Below, one piece after another: positions 15,747 through 24,153 of a stretch of 37,436 nucleotides of DNA (position 1 is its first letter; each line of letters begins with the position of its first letter). The stretch covers positions 1 to 37,436 of the forward strand of contig JAEZKU010000060.1 of assembly GCA_023436065.1 (NCBI GenBank), in the 5' to 3' direction. The position numbers were made by a program, and so were the translations under genes. The notes under the pieces were generated by a model. That model did not search any database, was not told the origin of the DNA, and was given only the letters and a program-made list of their open reading frames with translations. This DNA is from Bacillota bacterium (GTDB lineage Bacteria; Bacillota; Clostridia; Lachnospirales; Lachnospiraceae).

Positions 15747-17444
15747 TCAGTTTCTCAAGAACTTCTTATAAATTAAGTTCTGTATATTAATCGGCATCAA
15801 ATACATACTAGTCTGAGCAATCCCCACCAACGCATAGTCTGCAAAAGACGAATACCCCATCTTCCAGAACTTACGAATTGTCGCAATGTAGCTCCATGTA
15901 TTCTGCCAACTTTTCCTTCTTTTAGCCAGCTCATCAGAACTTCTAAACAGAAGAAGTGCCTCATCAATATTCTCAGCCTTAATGCCCGCATAAAGCATAC
16001 GACCAAAAAGATCAACATCCTGATTCCTCTTTAAGTCCGCATATCCACCCAATTCTATTACTTTGCTCTTTCGATACATTACAGTTGGATGATTAAATGC
16101 AGAACGCTTCTTAGCATAGATGTAGATTTCTTCAGATGTTATCGGAACTATTCTTCGAGAAATAACATTTGATGGATCTCCTACAAACTCGTCAATATGA
16201 GAACCGACAATAGAAAGATATGGTTTCTCCTCAAATCTCTTAAGAAGCTTTTCGCAACGATCAGGTTTTGAACAATCATCTGTATCCATACGCGCAACTA
16301 ACTCATTTCGGCATTCTTTCAATCCCACATTTAGGGCAAGTCCAAGTCCTAGATTCGTTTTATTCTTTACTCTGTGGAGATACTCATTATATTCATCAAG
16401 AACTGCATAAAGTTCATCTGTTAGTAGACCATCTTCTACAAGAACGATCTCATCAGGAGTTACAGTCTGATTTATCATGCTATCTAGCGCAAGTTTGAGA
16501 TATTCTGGTTTTTCCTTTGTATAAAGGGACATTAACACACTATACTTGCCTGCTTTTGCTGCCCCAACTAATGACTCCAAGTTATCCTTGATCTCTATAG
16601 GTTCTTCTCTGCTTAGAATATTCTTTGCCTTATTAAGCTTCTCATCAAAGCTTTCATTATCTACCTTCCCAGTTCTCAAAAGGTAATCACACAAGTCTTC
16701 GGCTGTAGCCATATCATCTTGAACAATACCTTCCTGTTTAAGGAACGCCTTTTTTACAGTAGCCAAAACTATCTTAACGTCATTAAGAAAACTAATCTTC
16801 TTGATGTACTGAAGATCCCAATTCAGTTTATCTTCCCATGTAATAGCATTTCTTCCATTTATCTGCGCTAAACCGGATAAACCAGGCTTTGCTGTGTGGC
16901 GTGCACGCTGCTCCTTCGACATAAAAGTCATGTCTCTAACAAGCTGTGGTCTAGGACCAATTACTGACATGGTTCCATTCATAATATTGAATGCTTCTGG
17001 TAGTTCATCTAAAGAAGTGGAACGTAACCAAGCACCGAACTTAGTAAGTCTCACTTCATCCGGAAGAAGGTTGCCTTCCTCATCTCTATCGTCTGTCATG
17101 GTACGGAATTTATACATCTTAAAGACCGTCTCCCTTCCATCTTCTCCAACCATACCAGGGCGATCCTGTGAAAACAATACCGGAGATCCAAGCATCTGTT
17201 TAACTAAAACTGCTACTACTAAGTATAACGGACTGAATACAACAATTGCTCCAGTAGCACAAACCACATCAAGAACGCGCTTCATGTATTTCTCATAATA
17301 GCCCTTCTTCCTAGTTTCTACCGGTTCAACGTTCCCAGCCTTATACGTAGTTTTATCAGATTTCTTTTTCATCACATGAGCTGTGACTGCGGTTAATGCA
17401 ATAGCTATACCTGCTAATATTGCTAATGTTTTCATCTTCAACAC
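15747..17444 (-). CDS. Fusion: PglC-type phosphosugar transferase plus GT2 glycosyltransferase
   Basis: A 565-residue two-enzyme protein. Residues 5-25 are a hydrophobic segment; a second (about 57-83) starts the monotopic phosphoglycosyl transferase domain, which continues to about 235 with KMYKFRTMTDDRDEEG, the catalytic Asp-Glu in STSLDELPE (about 146-147) and SVIGPRPQL. This part transfers a sugar phosphate to undecaprenyl phosphate and starts the repeat unit. After a charged linker (about 236-298) comes an AmsE-like GT2 domain (301-565) with VEDG and ARMDTDDCSKPDR (384-396), which would add the second sugar. The GTG at 17444 is supported by AGGGAG seven bases upstream. No frameshift or stop separates the domains, so the fusion is genuine. 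Confidence 0.92.
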   Translation of the reverse strand: MLKMKTLAILAGIAIALTAVTAHVMKKKSDKTTYKAGNVEPVETRKKGYYEKYMKRVLDVVCATGAIVVFSPLYLVVAVLVKQMLGSPVLFSQDRPGMVGEDGRETVFKMYKFRTMTDDRDEEGNLLPDEVRLTKFGAWLRSTSLDELPEAFNIMNGTMSVIGPRPQLVRDMTFMSKEQRARHTAKPGLSGLAQINGRNAITWEDKLNWDLQYIKKISFLNDVKIVLATVKKAFLKQEGIVQDDMATAEDLCDYLLRTGKVDNESFDEKLNKAKNILSREEPIEIKDNLESLVGAAKAGKYSVLMSLYTKEKPEYLKLALDSMINQTVTPDEIVLVEDGLLTDELYAVLDEYNEYLHRVKNKTNLGLGLALNVGLKECRNELVARMDTDDCSKPDRCEKLLKRFEEKPYLSIVGSHIDEFVGDPSNVISRRIVPITSEEIYIYAKKRSAFNHPTVMYRKSKVIELGGYADLKRNQDVDLFGRMLYAGIKAENIDEALLLFRSSDELAKRRKSWQNTWSYIATIRKFWKMGYSSFADYALVGIAQTSMYLMPINIQNLIYKKFLRN

Positions 17445-17540
17445 GGCTCATCTCCCTAGTAAATATTCATTTCAATCTTGTCTTGTTATATTTCTCTTCT
17501 AAATTATATGCAAAAATTTTAGTTAAAATTTTTAGTCTTC

Positions 17541-18827
17541 TCACTCAAAACAAGCTTTAATAACCTCAATAATCATATTCTGCTGTTCTACAGTCATCTT
17601 GTTATCACTTGGCAAACATAAACCTCTGTTAAAAATATCAGCCCCGATATCAATAATTTTTCCATTAATATAAGCATTAGTCCTTGCTCTTATATTACCA
17701 TCAGTACCGATAAACGCATTCATTCTATATATTGGTTGCATATGCATTGGCTTCCATATCGGTCTTCCTTCCGCATTAATTCCGGCAATAGCTTTCAGTA
17801 TTTCTGTCGGGCAAGATTTACCATCCTCTTTTATGTATAGTGCCTCTGTCTCGCTACGTACTTGTTTGCACATGAAATCATCCTCAATAATAATTGCGGA
17901 TAACCAGTAGTTCGGAATAGCCTTATCCTCTTCAAATGGATTCATTTTAACCGGTAGGTCTTTAAGACCTTCTTTATATCTTTCCCAGATAGCTTTTTTC
18001 TGAGCAATGTGTTCTTCCAAGTATGGATACTGTCCGCGAATTACACCTGCAATCACATTACTCATACGGTAGTTATAGCCAACTTCTTCATGCTGATACC
18101 AAGCAGCATTTTCTCTTGCCTGAGTACTCCATTTCCTTGCTTTGTTTGCCACTTCAAGATCATTTGTAAGTAAGCATCCTCCAGAGGTGCCTGTCAGAAT
18201 TTTGTTACCGTTATAGCTCACTGCAGCTAAGTCTCCAAATGAACCCGTCTGTCTTCCTTTATAAGTAGCCCCCATTGACTCAGCAGCATCCTCAATCAGC
18301 AGAGCACCATGTTTGTCACAAACAGCTTTCAACTCATCTATTTTGCTAGGGAAACCATAAAGATGCGCTACAACAACAAGTTTTACCTCTGGATAGATTT
18401 CAAATGCCTTCTCCAGAGCAACCGGATCCATATTCCATGTATCGCGCTCAATATCAATGAAGATAGGAATACCACCTTCATAGACAACTGGATTTAATGT
18501 AGCACCAAAAGTCATATCAGAGCAGAATACTCTCTTCCCTTCAACGGCACCGTGCCCTATTTCAGATTTTCCATATAATTTCTCACCAGCAAATTTAACA
18601 CAAAGATGAAGAGCTGCTGTACAGCAAGATAATGCTACAGCATATTTAACTTCAGCCTTCTCTGCCGCAATCTTCTCAACTTCATTGATGTTCGCACCTA
18701 CAGTACTCATCCAATTTGTCTCATATGCTTCGGTGACATACTTTAATTCTTCACCATGCATAGTCGGACTTGCCAGCCATACCTTTGATGCAAATGGTTT
18801 AAAATCTGCACTTCTTTTGAATGCCAT
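17541..18827 (-). CDS. DegT/DnrJ/EryC1-family sugar aminotransferase (PglE-like)
   Basis: A PLP-dependent nucleotide-sugar aminotransferase (428 residues from the chosen start). Visible features are SCCTAALHL near the cofactor phosphate site, the LIEDAAESMGATY segment, and the Schiff-base lysine in SYNGNKILTGTSGG (about residue 209). With the 4,6-dehydratase encoded upstream it would convert a UDP-4-keto-6-deoxy sugar to the 4-amino sugar, as in the first steps of bacillosamine or AATGal synthesis. The ATG at 18827 is preferred over a TTG 33 bases upstream because GGAGGAG lies in front of it. A possible promoter and an inverted repeat lie in the 327-base gap upstream. No acetyltransferase partner is seen in the window. 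Confidence 0.9.
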   Translation of the reverse strand: MAFKRSADFKPFASKVWLASPTMHGEELKYVTEAYETNWMSTVGANINEVEKIAAEKAEVKYAVALSCCTAALHLCVKFAGEKLYGKSEIGHGAVEGKRVFCSDMTFGATLNPVVYEGGIPIFIDIERDTWNMDPVALEKAFEIYPEVKLVVVAHLYGFPSKIDELKAVCDKHGALLIEDAAESMGATYKGRQTGSFGDLAAVSYNGNKILTGTSGGCLLTNDLEVANKARKWSTQARENAAWYQHEEVGYNYRMSNVIAGVIRGQYPYLEEHIAQKKAIWERYKEGLKDLPVKMNPFEEDKAIPNYWLSAIIIEDDFMCKQVRSETEALYIKEDGKSCPTEILKAIAGINAEGRPIWKPMHMQPIYRMNAFIGTDGNIRARTNAYINGKIIDIGADIFNRGLCLPSDNKMTVEQQNMIIEVIKACFE

Positions 18828-19154
18828 ATCTATTACTCCTCCTGCGTCTTCACCACTCAAAATTCAACATAGTTATACACTCAATTGAACGCAAGTATAT
18901 ATTACATTCCATTAAGTGTTATGTAATATTTTGTCATTTCTTATAGGCTCATATTACTTCCCGCTGGCAGTGGGTAATCATCTGAACCTCATAATTTCAC
19001 TTAATATTTTACCTCTATTCTATTTGCTATGTGTCAAACTCAACGAACAATATTTTGACACCCCAATAAGAGACTTGAAAAGAATGGTTAATAGACCAGA
19101 AACAAATTCTGCCCACTCTATCACTAAATATAATCGGCTCGCATAATATCTTCA
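18828..19154 (-). promoter_or_regulatory. Gap upstream of the aminotransferase: possible promoter and inverted repeat
   Basis: This 327-base gap has no convincing gene. On the minus strand TTGCGT (18894-18889), a 17-base spacer and TATGTT (18871-18866) could be a weak promoter 32 bases from the expected start of transcription to the ATG. Just upstream is a perfect inverted repeat, ATATTACAT (18899-18907) and ATGTAATAT (18921-18929), separated by 13 bases. The same half-sites form a palindrome upstream of the capD-type gene. A second TTGACA at about 19033-19038 has no good -10 at the usual distance. Confidence 0.45.
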
Positions 19155-21137
19155 TCATATCGCCGTTTTACTGTACTCAAGTACCGGAGTACGAAGTTTC
19201 CTTTGCGTTGCCTTTTCGACCACTTCCCTCGTCACTACATCCACATCGGTTCTCTCAGGTAGCTTCAGGGCTTCCGGTATCTCACTATGATCCACATAGG
19301 TAGGTACGATTTCCTTTATCATCTTACGGATATCAGTCGTATCCAGGCTGCAAGCCACACGAAGGGCATCGATCTGGCTGAGGAAAAGCTCATCCTCGAT
19401 CTCAAGAGGATTGCCGATGAAGATACGGTCGTTATCCGTTGTCTGCATGCCCTCTTCTGACATCAGCATCTCTTCATAGAGCTTCTCGCCCGGGCGGAGT
19501 CCGGTATATTCTATCTTGATATCTACATCCGGTTCGAATCCGGAAAGACGGATTAAGTTTCTTGCCAGATCTGCTATTCTGACCGGCTCTCCCATGTCGA
19601 GGACAAAGATCTCGCCGCCCTTGGCATAAGCCCCTGCCTGAAGTACCAGGGTGACTGCCTCCGGTATGGTCATAAAGTACCTGATAATATCAGGATGTGT
19701 TACCGTCACAGGGCCACCCGCTTCAATCTGCTTTCTGAATAAGGGGATGACACTGCCGTTTGAGCCCAATACATTACCAAATCTAACAGCAACATACTCC
19801 GTATGGGAGCGCTTATTGTAGGTCTGGATGATCATCTCACAGATACGCTTGGAGGCACCCATCACATTCGTCGGATTAACTGCCTTATCCGTAGAAATCA
19901 TGACAAAACGTTTCGCTCCGCACAGGTCTGCGGCGATTACAGTATTTAAAGTTCCAAGTACATTATTCTTAATCGCTTCCATCGGACTGTCTTCCATCAA
20001 CGGCACATGCTTATGAGCCGCTGCATGATAGATGATATCCGGGCGGTATTTGCGAAATATTGATTTAAGACAGGTAACATCACGTACGGTTGCGATCAGG
20101 ACCACCAGATCGAGTTCCGGATGCTTTCTCTTCAGCTCCTGCTGTATCTCATACGCATTGTTCTCATAATTATCTATGATAATCAACTGTCTCGGGTCAT
20201 GCTGTGCGATCTGTCTGCAAAGCTCACTGCCGATGGAGCCACCTCCCCCGGTAACCAGGCACACCTTGCCCTGTACATAGCCCATGATAGAATTAAGATC
20301 CGCTTTGATCGGCTCTCTGCCAAGCAAATCCTCGATATCTACCTTTCGTAATTTATGTACCGATACCTCTCCATTCATCAGCTGGTAGATGCCGGGCAGA
20401 ATCCGGACCTCGCATTTGGTCTTCTTACAGATCGTTACCAATTCACTGATGGTCTTCTTGGAGGCGGAAGGAATAGCTATGATAATCTCATCAATGTGGT
20501 ATTTCTTAGCAAATACGATGATGTCCTCCCTGGTTCCGACGATCTTTGCCCCATGCATGAACCGGCCTTGTTTCTCCTTGGCATCGTCGATGATACATCT
20601 GACCTTAGCGTTCGTGATATGTTCACTTCCCTGAATCTCCTTCAAGATGGCACTGGCAGCCGATCCGGCTCCGACCATCATGATATTCCTGGGTGATTGT
20701 CGGATGCCAAGCTTATGAAGATACAAGCGTAAAAGACGATAGGAAAAACGATTGCCTAAGGTCATAAAGAATAATAACGAACCGTAATTAAAGTAATAAC
20801 CGCGTGGTACCTTCAAACCAAAAACAGTCATACCGATATATAACAATACGGAGGACAGGACACTGGCTCCAAAGATATTCTGGAGCTCAACTGTACTTGC
20901 ATAGTTCCAAAGACTATGATAAAGCTTGAGCATGTAGAAGATCGTAACCGTAAGAAGAATATTCACGAGCACAATTCGTTCCACTGATATCCGATACATC
21001 GGGAGTATTTTATCTAAGACTAAATCAAAACGTACCAACAGTGCACCATAACTGGATAGTGCAATCACGAAAATATCTATCAATAAGAGTATTAATTTCT
21101 TATAGGTCAACCGTCCGTTTTTTATTTTCGTAATCAT
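19155..21137 (-). CDS. CapD/PglF-type nucleotide-sugar 4,6-dehydratase, membrane-bound
   Basis: A 660-residue polysaccharide biosynthesis protein of the FlaA1/CapD group. Four hydrophobic segments lie in the first 135 residues; a CoA-binding-like Rossmann domain follows (about 150-250); the catalytic SDR domain begins at VTGGGGSIGSE (295-305). The active site is STDKAVNPTNVMGASK (415-430), where Met replaces the usual Tyr, as in PglF-type 4,6-dehydratases. It should convert UDP-GlcNAc to a UDP-4-keto-6-deoxy sugar for the downstream aminotransferase. GGGGAGGG marks the start. A consensus promoter 450 bases upstream gives an unusually long leader. The C-terminal 60 residues extend beyond the catalytic core, as in full-length members. 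Confidence 0.93.
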   Translation of the reverse strand: MITKIKNGRLTYKKLILLLIDIFVIALSSYGALLVRFDLVLDKILPMYRISVERIVLVNILLTVTIFYMLKLYHSLWNYASTVELQNIFGASVLSSVLLYIGMTVFGLKVPRGYYFNYGSLLFFMTLGNRFSYRLLRLYLHKLGIRQSPRNIMMVGAGSAASAILKEIQGSEHITNAKVRCIIDDAKEKQGRFMHGAKIVGTREDIIVFAKKYHIDEIIIAIPSASKKTISELVTICKKTKCEVRILPGIYQLMNGEVSVHKLRKVDIEDLLGREPIKADLNSIMGYVQGKVCLVTGGGGSIGSELCRQIAQHDPRQLIIIDNYENNAYEIQQELKRKHPELDLVVLIATVRDVTCLKSIFRKYRPDIIYHAAAHKHVPLMEDSPMEAIKNNVLGTLNTVIAADLCGAKRFVMISTDKAVNPTNVMGASKRICEMIIQTYNKRSHTEYVAVRFGNVLGSNGSVIPLFRKQIEAGGPVTVTHPDIIRYFMTIPEAVTLVLQAGAYAKGGEIFVLDMGEPVRIADLARNLIRLSGFEPDVDIKIEYTGLRPGEKLYEEMLMSEEGMQTTDNDRIFIGNPLEIEDELFLSQIDALRVACSLDTTDIRKMIKEIVPTYVDHSEIPEALKLPERTDVDVVTREVVEKATQRKLRTPVLEYSKTAI

Positions 21138-21278
21138 TTGAACCCTCCCCTCGATTCATGGTGAATTACTTACAATACTTTATTACCTAATTTTGAGTGC
21201 AAAAAAGAAGAATCAAGAAAAAGCCTTCCTGCATTCTTTAAACAAAGTTCAATTCCTGCAAAAGCTTCATCCGATTCC

Positions 21279-21457
21279 TTATACCACAATTAAAGCTGCA
21301 TCACTTTTAATGAAGTAAGTCTTCTTGTCTTTTGAAAATTTCGTATTCATAAGTAAATCCCCCTGCAGTTTTCAGTATAAAAATAAGCATATTGATTATC
21401 TCCCATAATCAACTGCCTCTCGTAAGTATGACTCAGATGCAAAATATATGTCTTCAT
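21279..21457 (-). CDS. Two tiny overlapping open frames in the capD-type leader (small proteins or gene remnant)
   Basis: In the 450-base leader, a 36-codon frame (21457-21347) starts with ATG seven bases after AAGGA. Its TGA overlaps the ATG of a 23-codon frame (21350-21279) that has GGGGG eight bases upstream; the two share ATGA, which is typical of coupled translation. A further 27-codon frame, beginning inside the first, also has GGGAG upstream. After the second frame, protein-like sequence continues in the first frame to a TAA at 21170. This fits either real leader peptides that control the operon or a small gene of about 100 codons broken by frameshifts. I do not recognise the sequence. 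Confidence 0.3.
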
Positions 21458-21587
21458 CAGAAAATCCTTAACATCTTATACTTGCCAGACTGCTAATCCC
21501 TATATACAACCGCAAAACGCGTTAATTCGTTTCAATCCGACTTTATTATATATATCGCATTGTCTTGAACAGCGTCTCTGGATAATC

Positions 21588-21616
21588 ATTATATATCCTT
21601 GATTTTTCCAAGTCAA
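21588..21616 (-). promoter_or_regulatory. Sigma-A promoter of the capD-type gene
   Basis: TTGACT (21616-21611), a 17-base spacer and TATAAT (21593-21588) on the minus strand, a near-perfect vegetative promoter. Transcription would start near 21581, about 445 bases before the start codon at 21137, so the leader is long enough to hold control elements or the small open frames described separately. Confidence 0.8.
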
Positions 21617-21647
21617 TATATATTAACATATTGTGACATTTTTGTCT

Positions 21648-21667
21648 AAATATTACATGTAATATTT
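21648..21667. promoter_or_regulatory. Perfect 20-bp palindrome upstream of the capD-type promoter
   Basis: AAATATTACATGTAATATTT is fully self-complementary with no central gap. Its centre lies about 42 bases upstream of the -35 box, a position suited to an activator or a distal operator. Its half-site ATATTACAT/ATGTAATAT recurs as a spaced repeat at 18899-18929 and singly in two other promoters. Confidence 0.45.
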
Positions 21668-21764
21668 TAATTATATTTTGTACTTTTTGCAATATTCGTC
21701 AATATAATGCTAAATAGCATGTTTCGTAATGACGTTTTATGTATTTATTTATCTTTTATGCACA

Positions 21765-21810
21765 AAAAAGTGTAAATTAAGTACTATACCTCACTTAATT
21801 TACACTTTTT
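21765..21810 (-). terminator. Strong intrinsic terminator, probably bidirectional
   Basis: Arms 21765-21782 and 21793-21810 pair perfectly over 18 bp around a 10-base loop. On the minus strand the stem ends in a run of six T, 49 bases after the mgtC-like stop codon. The A-rich opposite flank gives a T run on the plus strand too. It ends the ecf-truA-mgtC operon and insulates the left cluster. Confidence 0.9.
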
Positions 21811-21858
21811 CTATTCGTGATTTTGCACAATATGCTTAAAAACGTTGATATTTTGTTA

Positions 21859-22548
21859 CTAAATCTCTTCTGCAAAGGATACTCCATCAATAGCGCATAC
21901 TATTGTGACAACATCCAATCTTAACCTCTTTTCCTTCAATCGAAGGGTCATAATCGCTGCTGCTGAAGCTTCCGGTGTGACATACGGCTTCACCATCTCA
22001 ATATTTTCTATGCTCGCTCCACTACTCTTCATCGTTTCCAGCACCACGGACATCGACGCTGTCTTATCAATTTCCATATATAGATCCAACACCTTAGACT
22101 TGGAAAGCATATTATTATCCAATCTGTGAAGGACCACTGTCGAGAAGAAGATCAGGATACATCCTACCACTGCCGCCTTATAGAAGCCTATACCGATTGC
22201 CAGTCCCATACATGCAGTTGCCCAAAGTCCCGCTGCTGTCGTCAGTCCCTTCACTTGATGGCGTCCGGTTACGATAATCGTTCCCGCTCCCAGAAAACCG
22301 ATGCCCGAGATCACCTGCGCACCAAGTCTCGTGGGATCACTGACACCGTAGGTCTCAAATACATATTGATTGGTAAGAACAGCAAGCGTTGAACCCAGAC
22401 AGACCAGAATATGTGTGCGCAGTCCTGCCGGTCTTCCAACCCTTCCTCTCTCGAAGCCGATAATACCGCCGCAGAGAACCGCCATCACCAGACGCAGTAT
22501 GATGGATGTATCATTCACTGAACTTAGATCCATTGAGAAATTAAACAT
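21859..22548 (-). CDS. MgtC/SapB-family membrane protein
   Basis: A 229-residue inner-membrane protein. The N-terminal half is the MgtC family core: ILRLVMAVLCGGIIGFERG, then RPAGLRTHILVCLGS, GAQVISGIGFLGAGTI and KGLTTAAGLWATACMGLAIG, spanning about five helices. The C-terminal 80 residues form a soluble ACT-like domain. MgtC proteins are linked to magnesium limitation and to control of ATP synthase or phosphate uptake, but their exact activity in Firmicutes is not settled. The ATG at 22548 overlaps the truA stop by 8 bases and has GGAGGG and GGGAG upstream; an ATG at 22569 lacks a site. It appears to be an addition to the usual truA-rplM order. Confidence 0.9.
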   Translation of the reverse strand: MFNFSMDLSSVNDTSIILRLVMAVLCGGIIGFERGRVGRPAGLRTHILVCLGSTLAVLTNQYVFETYGVSDPTRLGAQVISGIGFLGAGTIIVTGRHQVKGLTTAAGLWATACMGLAIGIGFYKAAVVGCILIFFSTVVLHRLDNNMLSKSKVLDLYMEIDKTASMSVVLETMKSSGASIENIEMVKPYVTPEASAAAIMTLRLKEKRLRLDVVTIVCAIDGVSFAEEI

Positions 22549-23305
22549 CTTCTCCCGTTCCCTCCTCATTGGAATATTCTATCTTCACCAGGGTAAGACC
22601 CTGAGCCGGAGCAGTCGGTCCTGCCAGACAGCGGTCCCTTCCTTCCAGTATAGCTATGACCGCCTCCGGAGGATAAGCACCACGTCCCACCTCCAGGAGT
22701 GTACCTGCTATAATTCGTATCATATTATAAAGAAATCCACTGCCCGTGACTGTAATCTTGATGTTATCCCCGATCTTGTCCACATCCAGTCGATAAATGG
22801 TTCGTACCGTATCCAGTGCCTGTGTCTTCACGGAACAGAAGCTCTTATAGTCATGTTCGCCAATGAGATAAGCTGCTGCCCTCTGCATCAGCTCAACATC
22901 CAAATTATAATAGATAAAGCTTGAGTAAAAGCGTTCTGTCGGTATGGCAATCCGTCGATTCAGAATCCGATATTCGTAGGTCTTTTTGCTGACACATCTT
23001 CTCGGATGAAAGTCAGGTAATACCTCCTCAGAGCTCTGCACCCGGATGTCCTCAGGCAGATGCTGATTCACAGCCTGTGCAATCTTCTGTGCAGGTATTC
23101 TGCTTTCCGTATCAAAAACAGCCACATTGCCCAGAGCATGAACCCCGGAGTCCGTCCTGCTGGCACCGATCACTGTAATCTCTTCCCCCAGCAGCTCCGA
23201 CAGTGCGCGATTTATCTCCGCTTCTATCGTAGGCTCCCCGGGTTGTAGCTGCCAGCCGCAGTACCGTGTTCCATCGTAAGCAATTACGAGTTTTATTCTC
23301 TTCAT
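22541..23305 (-). CDS. truA: tRNA pseudouridine(38-40) synthase
   Basis: A 254-residue pseudouridine synthase acting on the tRNA anticodon arm. The family start AYDGTRYCGWQ is present, and the catalytic aspartate is in GASRTDSGVHALG (about residues 48-60). GSGFLYNMIRIIAGTL is the conserved C-terminal core motif. It follows ecfT by 16 bases and overlaps the mgtC-like gene. In most Clostridia rplM follows truA directly; here about 22 kb intervene. Confidence 0.97.
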   Translation of the reverse strand: MKRIKLVIAYDGTRYCGWQLQPGEPTIEAEINRALSELLGEEITVIGASRTDSGVHALGNVAVFDTESRIPAQKIAQAVNQHLPEDIRVQSSEEVLPDFHPRRCVSKKTYEYRILNRRIAIPTERFYSSFIYYNLDVELMQRAAAYLIGEHDYKSFCSVKTQALDTVRTIYRLDVDKIGDNIKITVTGSGFLYNMIRIIAGTLLEVGRGAYPPEAVIAILEGRDRCLAGPTAPAQGLTLVKIEYSNEEGTGEDV

Positions 23306-23321
23306 ATCAGACCTCTGTAAT

Positions 23322-24134
23322 TTACAGGAAATTTCTTTCCACTATCTTTACCCCGACAATCACACCGAGATAAAACAGCATCGCTATATATGCCACAATA
23401 TCTCTGCCGTGATAGTGCAGGGGCTTCATCTTGGTACGTCCGTCTCCACCGCGGTAGCATCTCGCCTCCATAGCCATCGCAAGATCATTTGCTCTGCGGA
23501 AGGCCGAGATAAATAAGGGCACCAGTAAAGGGATCAGGCTCTTGGCTCTCTTTAATAAACCGCCGCTCTCAAAATCCGCACCTCTTGCCATCTGAGCCTT
23601 CATGATCTTATCTGTCTCTTCTAATAATATGGGGATAAAGCGTAAAGCAATTGACATCATCATCGCAATCTCATGCACCGGTACCTTGATCCGATTCAGG
23701 GGCTTTAATATCTTCTCCAATCCGTCCGTCAGCTGATTCGGTGTTGTCGTCAAGGTCATGAGCGAGGAACCTATGATCAGATAGATCAGGCGTAGTGCCA
23801 TCCTGGCAGAATTGAGTAACCCCTCCTTGGTAATCTTAAAGATCCCATATTGCAGGATCGGATCACCCGGGGTCAGGAACATATTGAAGACCACAGTAAA
23901 AAGCAACAGTATGATAATTGCCTTCAAGCCTTTCATAATATATCGGAAAGGTACCTTGGAAAGCTTAATGACGGCAAATAAAAATGCTGTTACCAGGATA
24001 TATCCATATAAGGTTTGAAACAGGAATAGGGATACGATAAAAGCAAAGGTTCCGATCAGCTTCACTCTGGGATCCAGCCTGTGTAATATCGAATCGCTTG
24101 GGTAGTATTGTCCAATCGTAATATCTCTAATCAT
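23322..24134 (-). CDS. ecfT: ECF transporter transmembrane component EcfT
   Basis: A 270-residue membrane component of the energy-coupling factor module, which joins two ATPases to various vitamin-binding S-components. Five to six hydrophobic segments are visible, and the two Ala-Arg motifs that dock to the ATPases are present as KAQMARGADF and MAMEARCYRG in the long cytoplasmic helices. The opening TIGQYYPSDSILHRLDPRVK is typical of the family. GGAAGTGAG lies upstream of the ATG. It is the third gene of a standard ecfA1-ecfA2-ecfT unit. No S-component lies in the window, which fits a shared group-II ECF system. Confidence 0.96.
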   Translation of the reverse strand: MIRDITIGQYYPSDSILHRLDPRVKLIGTFAFIVSLFLFQTLYGYILVTAFLFAVIKLSKVPFRYIMKGLKAIIILLLFTVVFNMFLTPGDPILQYGIFKITKEGLLNSARMALRLIYLIIGSSLMTLTTTPNQLTDGLEKILKPLNRIKVPVHEIAMMMSIALRFIPILLEETDKIMKAQMARGADFESGGLLKRAKSLIPLLVPLFISAFRRANDLAMAMEARCYRGGDGRTKMKPLHYHGRDIVAYIAMLFYLGVIVGVKIVERNFL

Positions 24135-24153
24135 AATTTACTCACTTCCTTTA

